Shown here: positions 1 through 17,012 of the stretch, piece by piece
Numbering within the stretch: the first letter of the stretch is position 1
How the letters are laid out: every line of letters begins with the position of its first letter
Assembly: GCF_041053105.1 (NCBI RefSeq)
Contig: NZ_CP163444.1
Coordinates: 6,232,501-6,296,500, forward strand
Reading direction: 5' to 3'
Source: Streptomyces sp. R44
Lineage (GTDB): Bacteria > Actinomycetota > Actinomycetes > Streptomycetales > Streptomycetaceae
DNA length: 64,000 nt
Translations under genes and position numbers: made by a program
Notes under the pieces: generated by a model
Told to the model about the DNA's origin: nothing
Seen by the model: only the letters and a program-made list of their open reading frames with translations
Databases searched by the model: none

Positions 1-30
1 ATCAGGGTGATGGGTGGCTGGTCGTTGTTT

Positions 31-55
31 GAGAACTACACAGTGGACGCGAGCA
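31..55 (+). other. 23S rRNA processing stem, 5' arm
   Basis: This end of the 16S-23S spacer is complementary to positions 3183-3207 just after the 23S gene. Both carry the sequence CACAGTGGACGCGAGCA or its complement, with one small bulge. Flanking complementary arms form the long helix from which RNase III releases pre-23S rRNA. The pairing is visible in the sequence; the cleavage role is inferred from the general rRNA-operon pattern. Confidence 0.75.
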
Positions 56-60
56 TCTGT

Positions 61-3182
<3,122 letters not shown>

Positions 3183-3207
3183 TGCTCGCGTCCACTGTGT
3201 TAGTTCT
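3183..3207 (+). other. 23S rRNA processing stem, 3' arm
   Basis: This stretch is the complement of positions 31-55 and closes the 23S precursor helix. It lies between the 23S 3' end and 5S rRNA and codes for nothing. Confidence 0.72.
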
Positions 3208-3249
3208 GAAGCAATGAACTCCCTTGCCGGTTGAGTTCAACTTCATAGA

Positions 3250-3368
3250 GTTTCGGTGGTCATAGCGTTAGGGAAACGCCCGGTTACATTCCGAACCCGG
3301 AAGCTAAGCCTTTCAGCGCCGATGGTACTGCAGGGGGGACCCTGTGGGAGAGTAGGACGCCGCCGAAC
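3250..3368 (+). rRNA. rrf: 5S ribosomal RNA
   Basis: This is the 5S rRNA of the large subunit, about 119 nt. The ends GTTTCGGTGG and CGCCGCCGAAC can pair. The internal CCGAACCCGGAAG and GATGGTACTG segments are the conserved loop B/C and helix IV parts of actinobacterial 5S. It follows 23S by about 70 nt, the usual rrn order. Ends may be off by one or two bases. Confidence 0.95.
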
Positions 3369-3372
3369 ACCT

Positions 3373-3445
3373 GCCCTTTTAGCTCAGTCGGTAGAGCGTC
3401 TCCATGGTAAGGAGAAGGTCAACGGTTCGATTCCGTTAAAGGGCT
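3373..3445 (+). tRNA. tRNA-Thr (anticodon GGT)
   Basis: A full cloverleaf can be drawn. The acceptor is GCCCTTT pairing with AAAGGGC, the D arm is GCTC-AGTCGGTA-GAGC, and the anticodon stem is TCTCC/GGAGA with loop ATGGTAA (anticodon GGT at 3403-3405). The T arm is AACGG-TTCGATT-CCGTT and the discriminator base is T. CCA is not encoded. It starts only 5 nt after 5S and is followed by a strong terminator, so it is probably co-transcribed with the rRNA operon. Confidence 0.95.
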
Positions 3446-3454
3446 CCGAAAATG

Positions 3455-3486
3455 AAAAGGCCCCCGCCTCTTGGCGGGGGCCTTTT
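3455..3486 (+). terminator. rrn/tRNA-Thr terminator, likely bidirectional
   Basis: A perfect 14-bp stem (AAAAGGCCCCCGCC with its complement) surrounds a 4-nt loop and ends in TTTT, 9 nt after the tRNA. The A-run on the left arm means it would also end transcripts arriving from the opposite strand. Confidence 0.92.
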
Positions 3487-3509
3487 CGTGTTTCCAGGGC
3501 CGTATGGAA

Positions 3510-3548
3510 CAGCGCCGGTGTCTCCCTTCGAGGGAGGCACCGGCGCTG
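3510..3548 (-). terminator. Terminator of osaC
   Basis: An inverted repeat with arms CAGCGCCGGTG and CACCGGCGCTG extends inward through CTCCCT/AGGGAG with a very small TCG loop. It begins 6 nt beyond the osaC stop on the minus strand. There is no U-run, common for Streptomyces terminators. Confidence 0.75.
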
Positions 3549-3554
3549 GTTTCG

Positions 3555-6200
3555 TCAGCTGTGGTCCGGCTCGCGGAGGCGCATCGCCAGGATGGCCATG
3601 TCGTCGGAGGCGGGGGCGTGGGCGAAGCGCTCGACCGCGCGGAGGACACGGGAGGCGACCGCGCCGGCCGTCAGGCCCGTACAGGTCTTGAGGACCTCGG
3701 CCAGGCCGTCGTCGCCGAGCATGCGGCTGCCCTCGCGGCGTTCCGTCACGCCGTCCGTGACGCAGAGGAGGACGTCGCCCGGGTCGAGCGTGATGGTCTG
3801 CTCGTACAGCTCCAGGTCCTCCATGACACCCAGGAGCGGCTGCGGTTCGGCCGCGGGCTCCACCGTGCCGTCCGGGCGGAGGCGCAGCGGGAGCGGGTGG
3901 CCGGCGCAGACGACCTTGAGGATCGCCGAGCCGTCCGGCTGCGGGCGCATCTCGCCGTACAGCAGGGTCAGGAAGCGGCTGCGGGCGCCTTCGTCGAGGA
4001 TCGCCGCGTTCAGCCGCTCCAGGACCGCCGGGCCGCCGAAGCCCTCGCGGGCCAGCAGGCGCAGGGCGTGGCGGGCCAGGCCGGTGACGGCGGCTGCCTC
4101 CGGGCCCGTACCGCAGACGTCGCCGATGGCGAATCCGTACGCGCCGTCCCGGATGGGGAAGAGGTCGTAGAAGTCGCCTCCCACCTCGTTGCCCTCGCCG
4201 GCCGCCCGGTAGATGACGTCGACCTCGACGCCCGGGATGGTGGGCAGGCCGGGCGGGAGGAGGCTGCGCTGGAGGGACTGGCTGATCGCCACGCGCTCCG
4301 AGTACAGGCGGGCGTTGTCCAGGGCCAGGGCGGCCCGGCGGGAGAGGTCCTCGGCGAGCTCCAGGATCTCCTGGCGGAAGTGGTCCTCCGAGGGCCTGCC
4401 GAGGGTCAGCATGCCGATGACGCGGTTGCGGGCGACCAGCGGCAGGACGACGGTCTCGCCGGCGACCGCGCTCGCGGTGGCCAGGGTGGTGTCGATGCCG
4501 GAGGAGAGCGGGCTCGTGGGGTGGTCGAGGGCGTGGACCGAGGCGGTGAGCGCGGCCCGGTGGGCGGCGTCGCCCGGCGCGGACCACACGCGGGCGCCGG
4601 GGGTCGGCACCGGGTCGGGCGGGGCGATGGAGGAGAGCAGGTCCTTGAGGCCGTCGATGCGGTCCTCGTCCTCGTGGAGCACGTACGAGAGGTACGGGTC
4701 GGAGGCCTGGTCGGCGATCGTGTAGACCGCGCACCAGGTGGCGAGGGTGGGGACCGTCATCTGGGCCATGAGGGCCAGGGTCTGGTCGCGGTCGAGGGTG
4801 CCGGCCAGCAGGTCGGAGGCCTCGACGAGGAAGCTGAGGGAGCCGCGGCGGAGTCGTTCCAGTTCGCCCAGGCGGGCGGATTCGACGGCCAGGGCGATGC
4901 GGTCGGCGGCGAACTGGAGGCGCAGGGCCTCCTCGTTGGAGTAGCGGTTCGCGGACTCGGCGGCGACGCCGAGGGAGCCGGTGAGGCGGCCCTCGACCTT
5001 CAGAGGGACCGTCACCACCGAGCGCATGCCGGTGCCTTCGAGGAGGGGGACGGCGCCGGGGACGGCGGCCAGGTCCTCGTGGACGGCGGGCATGCGGGCG
5101 GAGCCGTAGCGGCTGGCGCCGGTCTCCACGGGGACGCGGGCGAAGCGCTGGCGGGCGGCCGGGAGTCCGGTGGTGGCCCGTACCTCCAGTTCCGTCTCGT
5201 CGTCGGTGGCGAGGAGGAGGAAGGCGGCGTCGCCGTCGAGCATGTCGCGGGCGCGCTCGACCGTGCGCTGCAGGAGGCCGTCGAGGTCGTCGGGGGCGGG
5301 GGTGCCGATGAAGACCTCGAAGGGGTCGGCGGCGCGGCTCTCGGTGCCCGGCTCGGCGACGGGGCGCTGCGGGGTCTGGAGGACGGCGCGCTCGTGTTCC
5401 CGTACGAGAAGGCAGACGGTGGAGGGTTCGCCCTGGGCGTCGCGGACCCGGAGGTGCGAGGCGTAGACGGGGATGACCCGGCCGTCGGCGCAGCGGATGC
5501 CGTAGCTGCCCTCCCAGCGGGAGAGGCGCAGGGCCTCGGCGAGGCCGGTGCCGATGCCGGGGGTGTGGGGCCAGGCGGCGAGGTCGCCGAGGGGTTTGCC
5601 GATGACCTTGTCGGAGTCGTATCCGAAGAGTTCCTCGGCGTCCTCGTTCCACGCGGTGATCGTGCCGCCGCGGTCGATCTGGGTGACGGCGACGCGGACG
5701 CGGCTCTCGGCGACCGGGAGGAGGGCGTCGGGGAGGACGGGTCCGGCGGAGCGGGTGCCGACCGGGCGCTGGGGGAGGTCGAGGTGGAACCAGACGTGCT
5801 TGCGGGTGGGGGAGTAGTCGACGCCCCAGCGGTGGGCGAGGGCGGCGCAGAGCAGCAGGCCGCGGCCGTTCTCGCGGTCCGGGCTGCCGAGGGTGCGGCC
5901 GCTCTGGACGGGGATCTCGCGCTCCGGGTAGCGGTCGGAGACCTCGACGCGGACGCTGTCGTCGGAGCGGAGGCACAGGACCTCGGCGGAGGTGCCGGCG
6001 TGGATGACGGCGTTGGTGACGAGCTCGCTGGTGAGGACGACGGCGTCGTCGACGAGTTCGGGGTGTCCCCAGCCCTGGAGGGTGTCTCTGACGAAGGCGC
6101 GGGCGGCCGCGACGGACCGCCCGACGGGCTCGAAGCTGGCAGTCGCCCGCGCGGTGATCACAGCACTCCTCGTACGCGTCTCGACGCCCGGCTCTGCCAT
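3555..6200 (-). CDS. osaC: Anti-sigma kinase / PAS-GAF / SpoIIE-type phosphatase (OsaC-like)
   Basis: This is a cytosolic multidomain regulator of about 881 residues. In order it has an HATPase_c_2 anti-sigma kinase fold (N-box LTSELVTNAVIHAG near residue 60, G-box ENGRGLLL), a PAS domain (near 165-280), GAF-like regions, and a C-terminal PP2C/SpoIIE phosphatase. The phosphatase shows the acidic metal-binding motifs GGDFYD, GDVCGTG, VTDGVTE and SDDMAI. Proteins of this build tune the phosphorylation of anti-sigma antagonists. The S. coelicolor counterpart OsaC returns SigB activity to baseline after osmotic stress. The ATG at 6200 was chosen over one at 6245 because GGGAGGG precedes it at good spacing. 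It is divergent from osaA, as in S. coelicolor. The architecture is clear; the SigB role is transferred from the relative. Confidence 0.9.
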   Translation of the reverse strand: MAEPGVETRTRSAVITARATASFEPVGRSVAAARAFVRDTLQGWGHPELVDDAVVLTSELVTNAVIHAGTSAEVLCLRSDDSVRVEVSDRYPEREIPVQSGRTLGSPDRENGRGLLLCAALAHRWGVDYSPTRKHVWFHLDLPQRPVGTRSAGPVLPDALLPVAESRVRVAVTQIDRGGTITAWNEDAEELFGYDSDKVIGKPLGDLAAWPHTPGIGTGLAEALRLSRWEGSYGIRCADGRVIPVYASHLRVRDAQGEPSTVCLLVREHERAVLQTPQRPVAEPGTESRAADPFEVFIGTPAPDDLDGLLQRTVERARDMLDGDAAFLLLATDDETELEVRATTGLPAARQRFARVPVETGASRYGSARMPAVHEDLAAVPGAVPLLEGTGMRSVVTVPLKVEGRLTGSLGVAAESANRYSNEEALRLQFAADRIALAVESARLGELERLRRGSLSFLVEASDLLAGTLDRDQTLALMAQMTVPTLATWCAVYTIADQASDPYLSYVLHEDEDRIDGLKDLLSSIAPPDPVPTPGARVWSAPGDAAHRAALTASVHALDHPTSPLSSGIDTTLATASAVAGETVVLPLVARNRVIGMLTLGRPSEDHFRQEILELAEDLSRRAALALDNARLYSERVAISQSLQRSLLPPGLPTIPGVEVDVIYRAAGEGNEVGGDFYDLFPIRDGAYGFAIGDVCGTGPEAAAVTGLARHALRLLAREGFGGPAVLERLNAAILDEGARSRFLTLLYGEMRPQPDGSAILKVVCAGHPLPLRLRPDGTVEPAAEPQPLLGVMEDLELYEQTITLDPGDVLLCVTDGVTERREGSRMLGDDGLAEVLKTCTGLTAGAVASRVLRAVERFAHAPASDDMAILAMRLREPDHS

Positions 6201-6468
6201 GCTCGGTCTGTCCCTCCCACTGCCCGGTGGTCGTGCGCGCACCACACCGCCCCCGCCGGGCGGACCGGGGCGGTTGGACAGCCGGATGCCAGGTTACTTA
6301 CCTTCGCTGTCCGAGCGGATGCCGGTCACCGCTGATTCCGTCCCTCGGGGTAGGGACGCTGTGCGAAGCTGCCGAACTGTTATCGCCAGGTTCGGGCACG
6401 GTGAAACACTGGGCAGGCTGACGGCGAGAGCCGGAGCGGTACGGTCGACCCCTTTCGGGAGGGACACG
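6201..6468. promoter_or_regulatory. Divergent osaC / osaA control region
   Basis: This 268-bp spacer lies between two divergent stress-signalling genes and must hold both promoters. It contains an inverted repeat with 7-bp arms CGTCCCT and AGGGACG around CGGGGT at 6339-6358, about 110 bp before the osaA start, a candidate operator. I could not place a convincing SigB-type promoter by eye. Confidence 0.5.
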
Positions 6469-11949
<5,481 letters not shown>

Positions 11950-12253
11950 CTCCGGGCCGGTGGTCCGTGCCGCGCGCGGTACGGACCACCGGGCTCCGCC
12001 GGTGCCCGCTGACGGACTGTCGCCAGGGGCGTGTGAGAGGGCGGGATACGGGGAACCTTCTGGTCTCCCACCGCGTTTCTGCTACGTGCACAGTGACATC
12101 GCGGTGACAGGGTGTGGCGACGGGCGGGGTGCGGCTACGATGACCGGCACAAGGACGGACGGCGCTAGGGAGTCGTCTTCTGGGGCGGCGCCCGGTGCTT
12201 CCCCCGGTTCGGGGGTCCGGGGAGAGCCGTTGCCGGGACGAGGAGGACGGGGC

Positions 12254-12928
12254 ATGGTGCAGAAGGCCAAGATCCTCCTGGTCGATGACAGGCCGGAGAA
12301 TCTGCTGGCGCTGGAGGCCATTCTCTCCGCGCTCGATCAGACGCTGGTGCGGGCATCGTCCGGGGAGGAAGCGCTCAAGGCGCTGTTGACGGACGACTTC
12401 GCGGTCATCCTGCTCGACGTCCAGATGCCGGGGATGGACGGTTTCGAGACCGCCGCCCACATCAAGCGGCGCGAGCGGACCCGGGACATTCCGATCATCT
12501 TCCTCACCGCCATCAACCACGGCCCCCACCACACCTTCCGGGGGTACGCGGCCGGGGCGGTCGACTACATCTCCAAGCCCTTCGACCCGTGGGTGCTGCG
12601 GGCCAAGGTCTCCGTCTTCGTCGAGCTCTACATGAAGAACTGCAAGCTGCGCGAGCAGGCCGCCCTGCTGCGGCTGCAGTTGGAGGGCGGCGGCGAGGGC
12701 GGTCACGGCAAGGAGGCCGCCGGACTGCTCGCCGAGCTCTCCGCGCGGCTCGCGGCCGTCGAGGAGCAGGCCGAGGCCCTGTCGAAGCAGCTCGACGACG
12801 ACTCCGCCGACGCGGCCGCCGTCGCCACCGCCGCGCACCTGGAGCGCAAGCTCACCGGGCTGCGCCGGGCGCTCGACGCGCTGGAGCCCGGTACGGGCGC
12901 CGCGCCGACCCTGCCCGCCCAGAGCTGA
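12254..12928 (+). CDS. osaB: Response regulator with coiled-coil output (OsaB-like)
   Basis: This 224-residue regulator has a receiver domain (residues 5-120) with DD at 11-12, phospho-acceptor Asp55 in LLDVQMPGMDG and the conserved Lys in ISKPFDP. Its tail is about 90 residues, rich in Ala, Glu, Leu and Arg, with heptad-like spacing. No DNA-binding domain is visible, so output is probably by protein contact. The start is the ATG after GAGGAGGACGGGGC. It lies about 300 bp after osaA, so it may have its own promoter as well as read-through. In S. coelicolor OsaB is required for growth at high osmolarity; that role is transferred here from synteny with osaC-osaA and ftsK. Confidence 0.9.
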   Translation: MVQKAKILLVDDRPENLLALEAILSALDQTLVRASSGEEALKALLTDDFAVILLDVQMPGMDGFETAAHIKRRERTRDIPIIFLTAINHGPHHTFRGYAAGAVDYISKPFDPWVLRAKVSVFVELYMKNCKLREQAALLRLQLEGGGEGGHGKEAAGLLAELSARLAAVEEQAEALSKQLDDDSADAAAVATAAHLERKLTGLRRALDALEPGTGAAPTLPAQS

Positions 12929-13066
12929 CGTACCGTCACCGCTCCTCCGGCGCGGCGGCCGTCGTCGTGATGCGGCGTCAGCATCGCGCCCCGGCACGGA
13001 CGACACGAACGGGTGAGGCGGACGGGCGCTCCCCACACCGCTCCCCACACCGGTAACCTCGGCATC

Positions 13067-15874
13067 ATGGCTTCACGTACGTCCGGCAAGGGTTCCCAGG
13101 GCACGGCGAACACCGCAAAGCCGCGGGCCGGCCGGACGACGGGCGCCGCGAAGAAAGCGGCGCCCGCGAAGTCCCCCGCCAAGCCGCCCGCGAAGAAGGC
13201 GCCCGCCAAGAAGGCCGCGCCCGCCAAGCGCGCGCCCGCGCGGAAGACCGCGGCGAAGAAGGCCCCGCCCCGGCCCGCCCCGTCCCCGACCGGGGGCGTC
13301 TACCGGCTCGCGCGTGGCGCCTGGCTCGGCCTCGCCCACGGGATCGGGGCGATGTTCCGGGGGATAGGGCGCGGCGCCAAGGGGCTCGACCCCGCCCACC
13401 GCAAGGACGGGCTCGCGCTGCTCCTCCTCGGCCTCGCGCTGATCGTCGCCGCCGGCACCTGGTCCAATCTGCGCGGCCCGGTCGGCGACCTCGTCGAGAT
13501 GCTGGTCACCGGATCCTTCGGCCGGCTCGACCTGCTCGTACCGCTGCTCCTCGGGGCGATCGGCATCCGGCTGATCCTCTATCCGGAGAAGCCCGAGGCC
13601 AACGGCCGGATCAGCATCGGCCTCTCCGCGCTCGTCATCGGCATCCTCGGCCAGGTGCACATCGCCTGCGGCTCGCCGGGGCGCGGCGACGGCAGCGCGG
13701 CCATGCAGGACGCCGGCGGGCTCATCGGCTGGGCCGCCTCCCAGCCCCTCGTCTTCATGATGGGCGAGGTCCTCGCCGTACCGATGCTGGTGCTGCTCAC
13801 CGTCTTCGGACTGCTCGTGGTCACCGCCACTCCGGTCAACGCCATCCCGCAGCGGCTGCGCGCGCTCGGCGCCAGGCTGGGCATCGTCGAGCCCGCGTAC
13901 GACCCGGAGGAGGCCGAGGAGCACCCGGGCCACGAGGGGTACGACGAGGAGTGGCGGGATGCCGGCCCGCGGCCCGCGCGACCCTCCCGGCGGCGCCCGG
14001 CCGGGCCCTCGGAGCCGTACGACGTCGACCGGGCCGAGGCCGAGCTCCTGGAGCGGCGCGGCCGCTCGGCCCGCCGGAGTTCCGCGCGGGACGACTTCGC
14101 GACCGGTCTGGACCCGGTGGACGTCGCCGCGGCCGCCGCGGCCGCGCTCGACGGCGCCGTGCTGAACGGCATGCCGCCCTCGCCGATCGTCGCCGACCTG
14201 ACCAAGGACGTCACCGCCGAGCGGAACGCCGCGCTCGCCGCCTCCGCCGCCGAAGCCGCTCCGGCGGAGGCGGTGCCGGCCGCGCCCGTGCCGCCGGCCC
14301 GTGGGGGAGACCGCCCCGGCGGGGCCGTACCCGACCTGACGAAGCCGGCACCCGAGCCGACCGACCTGCCGCCCCGGGCCGAGCAGCTCCAGCTCGCGGG
14401 CGACATCACGTACTCCCTGCCCTCGCTCGACCTCCTGGAGCGCGGCGGGCCCGGCAAGACCCGCAGCGCCGTCAACGACGCCGTCGCGGCGGCGCTGACG
14501 AACGTCTTCACCGAGTTCAAGGTGGACGCGGACGTCACGGGCTTCACGCGCGGTCCGACGGTCACGCGGTACGAGGTCGAGCTCGGCCCCGCCGTGAAGG
14601 TCGAGAAGATCACGGCGCTGGCCAAGAACATCGCGTACGCGGTGGCCTCCCCCGACGTGCGGATCATCTCGCCGATCCCCGGGAAGTCCGCGGTCGGCAT
14701 CGAGATCCCCAACAGCGACCGGGAGATGGTCAACCTCGGGGACGTGCTGCGGCTCGCGGACGGCGACGACGACCATCCGATGCTGGTCGCGCTCGGCAAG
14801 GACGTCGAGGGCGGCTATGTGATGGCCAACCTGGCGAAGATGCCGCACATCCTGGTGGCCGGTGCCACCGGCTCCGGCAAGTCCTCCTGCATCAACTGCC
14901 TCATCACCTCGGTGATGATAAGAGCGACCCCCGAGGACGTCCGGATGGTGCTCGTCGACCCCAAGCGGGTCGAGCTCACCGCCTACGAGGGCATCCCGCA
15001 CCTGATCACCCCGATCATCACCAACCCCAAGAAGGCCGCCGAGGCGCTCCAGTGGGTCGTGCGCGAGATGGACCTGCGCTACGACGACCTGGCCGCCTTC
15101 GGCTTCCGGCACATCGACGACTTCAACCAGGCCATCCGGGACGGCAAGATCAAGCTGCCCGAGGGCAGCGAGCGCGAGCTCAACCCCTACCCGTACCTCC
15201 TGGTGATCGTCGACGAGCTCGCCGACCTGATGATGGTCGCGCCGCGCGACGTCGAGGACTCCATCGTCCGGATCACCCAGCTGGCGCGCGCCGCCGGCAT
15301 CCACCTCGTGCTCGCCACCCAGCGGCCGTCCGTGGACGTCGTCACCGGTCTGATCAAGGCGAACGTGCCCTCCCGGCTCGCCTTCGCCACCTCCTCGCTC
15401 GCCGACAGCCGGGTCATCCTGGACCAGCCCGGCGCCGAGAAGCTGATCGGCAAGGGCGACGGCCTCTTCCTGCCGATGGGTGCCAACAAGCCCATCCGCA
15501 TGCAGGGCGCCTTCGTCACCGAGGCCGAGGTCGCGAACGTCGTACAGCACTGCAAGGACCAGATGACGCCCGTCTTCCGGGACGACGTCACCGTCGGCAC
15601 CAAGCAGAAGAAGGAGATCGACGAGGACATCGGCGACGACCTCGACCTGCTGTGCCAGGCCGCCGAGCTCGTCGTCTCGACGCAGTTCGGCTCCACCTCG
15701 ATGCTCCAGCGGAAGCTCCGCGTGGGCTTCGCGAAGGCCGGCCGGCTGATGGACCTGATGGAGTCGCGGAACATCGTCGGGCCGAGCGAGGGTTCGAAGG
15801 CGCGGGACGTGCTGGTGAAGCCGGACGAGCTGGACGGGGTCCTCGCCGTGATCCGGGGGGAGTCGGGAGCGTAG
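13067..15874 (+). CDS. ftsK: DNA translocase FtsK/SpoIIIE
   Basis: This 935-residue motor pumps chromosomal DNA through closing septa, important during sporulation septation. The order is a very basic Lys/Ala/Pro-rich N-terminus (residues about 20-75, repeats of the PAKKA type) and about four membrane segments (roughly 115-260). An acidic/Pro-rich linker, the alpha-beta motor and a C-terminal gamma winged helix (QFGSTSMLQRKLRVGFAKAG) follow. The motor has Walker A GATGSGKSS near 600 and Walker B LLVIVDELADLMM. It is complete. ATG 13067 gives the natural MASRTSGK start; no strong ribosome site precedes it. Its place before pgsA and clgR is conserved in actinobacteria, including mycobacteria. 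Confidence 0.96.
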   Translation: MASRTSGKGSQGTANTAKPRAGRTTGAAKKAAPAKSPAKPPAKKAPAKKAAPAKRAPARKTAAKKAPPRPAPSPTGGVYRLARGAWLGLAHGIGAMFRGIGRGAKGLDPAHRKDGLALLLLGLALIVAAGTWSNLRGPVGDLVEMLVTGSFGRLDLLVPLLLGAIGIRLILYPEKPEANGRISIGLSALVIGILGQVHIACGSPGRGDGSAAMQDAGGLIGWAASQPLVFMMGEVLAVPMLVLLTVFGLLVVTATPVNAIPQRLRALGARLGIVEPAYDPEEAEEHPGHEGYDEEWRDAGPRPARPSRRRPAGPSEPYDVDRAEAELLERRGRSARRSSARDDFATGLDPVDVAAAAAAALDGAVLNGMPPSPIVADLTKDVTAERNAALAASAAEAAPAEAVPAAPVPPARGGDRPGGAVPDLTKPAPEPTDLPPRAEQLQLAGDITYSLPSLDLLERGGPGKTRSAVNDAVAAALTNVFTEFKVDADVTGFTRGPTVTRYEVELGPAVKVEKITALAKNIAYAVASPDVRIISPIPGKSAVGIEIPNSDREMVNLGDVLRLADGDDDHPMLVALGKDVEGGYVMANLAKMPHILVAGATGSGKSSCINCLITSVMIRATPEDVRMVLVDPKRVELTAYEGIPHLITPIITNPKKAAEALQWVVREMDLRYDDLAAFGFRHIDDFNQAIRDGKIKLPEGSERELNPYPYLLVIVDELADLMMVAPRDVEDSIVRITQLARAAGIHLVLATQRPSVDVVTGLIKANVPSRLAFATSSLADSRVILDQPGAEKLIGKGDGLFLPMGANKPIRMQGAFVTEAEVANVVQHCKDQMTPVFRDDVTVGTKQKKEIDEDIGDDLDLLCQAAELVVSTQFGSTSMLQRKLRVGFAKAGRLMDLMESRNIVGPSEGSKARDVLVKPDELDGVLAVIRGESGA

Positions 15875-15892
15875 CCGCGGCGGGGCCGGGTA

Positions 15893-15909
15893 CCCGGTTC
15901 GAGACCGGG
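15893..15909 (+). terminator. Weak hairpin after ftsK
   Basis: CCCGGT and ACCGGG pair around a 5-nt loop, 18 nt after the ftsK stop. A second small hairpin (AACGGT...ACCGTT) lies near 15930. Either could end ftsK transcripts; neither has a U-run. Confidence 0.4.
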
Positions 15910-16096
15910 CCGAGACTCACTCGTAAGGGAACGGTGGGCAACCGTTTCCCCTGGCCGTACGTCAAGTTGGAGGGAGGGACAGAAGGATGTCCCAGCCTCA
16001 TGGCGTACAAACAGCACCCGCCCGGTTGCCCCACCCTTTCGTACCACCCATAGACTGAACGTCCAGCAGGTGGCTACACGCTCGAAAGGCGCTCTC

Positions 16097-16921
16097 GTGT
16101 CCATCGGCAACTCCCCCGAAGACGACCGGACCTTCCCGGCAGACGACCGGGAACCGATCGGTCGTGCTCTCCAGCAGGCCCGAATCGCCGCCGGTCTCAC
16201 CGTCGAAGAGGTCAGTGCCTCCACCCGTGTCCGGATTCCGATCGTGCACGCGATCGAGGAGGACGACTTCTCGCGCTGTGGCGGCGACGTCTACGCCCGC
16301 GGCCACATCCGTACCCTCGCGCGCGCCGTCGGCATCGATCCGGCTCCGCTGATCGAGCGGTACGACGCCGAGCACGGTGGCCGTCCCGCGCCCACCCCCG
16401 CCGCCCCGCTCTTCGAGGCGGAACGTATCCGCCCCGAGCCCCGCAGGCCCAACTGGACCGCCGCCATGGTCGCGGCCATCGTCGCCGTCGTCGGATTCGT
16501 CGGCTTCACGATGTTCAACGGGAACGAGTCCGGGAAGGGGACCACCGTCGCCGACGGCGGCCCCGCGCCCGCCCCCGAGAAGGCGAGCTCCGCCGCCAAG
16601 CCGAAGCCGGTCAAGCCCGCGCCCAAGCCCACCGAGAGCGCGATCGCCGCGGTCCCGCAGGACAAGGTCACGGTCAAGCTCTCCGCGATCGACGACAAGA
16701 GCTGGATCTCGGCCAAGGCCCACGACGGCAAGCTCCTCTTCGACGGCCTCCTCCTCAAGGGCGAGTCCAAGACCTTCCAGGACGACGAGCGCGTCGATCT
16801 GGTCCTCGGCAACGCCGGCGCGATCGAGCTCTACGTGAACGGCAAGAAGCTCGACGACAAGTTCGAATCCGGCCAGGTGGAGCGGCTCAGCTACACCAAG
16901 GGCGACCCCGAGGCCGGCTGA
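16097..16921 (+). CDS. RodZ-like membrane protein with N-terminal helix-turn-helix
   Basis: This 274-residue protein has a cytoplasmic Xre/HTH_25 domain (residues about 20-95, motif [15 protein letters not shown]), a Pro/Arg linker and one membrane segment (about 130-150, [17 protein letters not shown]). An Ala/Pro/Lys linker and a C-terminal beta-rich DUF4115-like domain (about 190-270) follow. That layout is the RodZ layout, a protein that tethers cytoskeletal or wall-growth factors. In Streptomyces this gene sits between ftsK and rimO. The GTG at 16097 was chosen because GAAAGG precedes it; an ATG 27 nt upstream is possible. DNA binding should not be assumed, as RodZ-type HTH domains mainly bind proteins. 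Confidence 0.85.
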   Translation: MSIGNSPEDDRTFPADDREPIGRALQQARIAAGLTVEEVSASTRVRIPIVHAIEEDDFSRCGGDVYARGHIRTLARAVGIDPAPLIERYDAEHGGRPAPTPAAPLFEAERIRPEPRRPNWTAAMVAAIVAVVGFVGFTMFNGNESGKGTTVADGGPAPAPEKASSAAKPKPVKPAPKPTESAIAAVPQDKVTVKLSAIDDKSWISAKAHDGKLLFDGLLLKGESKTFQDDERVDLVLGNAGAIELYVNGKKLDDKFESGQVERLSYTKGDPEAG

Positions 16922-17012
16922 GCCCCCGCCGTACCGCGTGCGATGTGACCTCTGTCGCGCAGGTGAACCCTGCGCGACGGGGGAACGGCCGGGACGAAGT
17001 AGTCTTGAGCCC

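Noticed and set aside
3436..5976. 846-residue minus-strand frame rich in Arg/Pro
   Set aside because: It is the shifted shadow of osaC, with composition typical of GC-rich off-frames.
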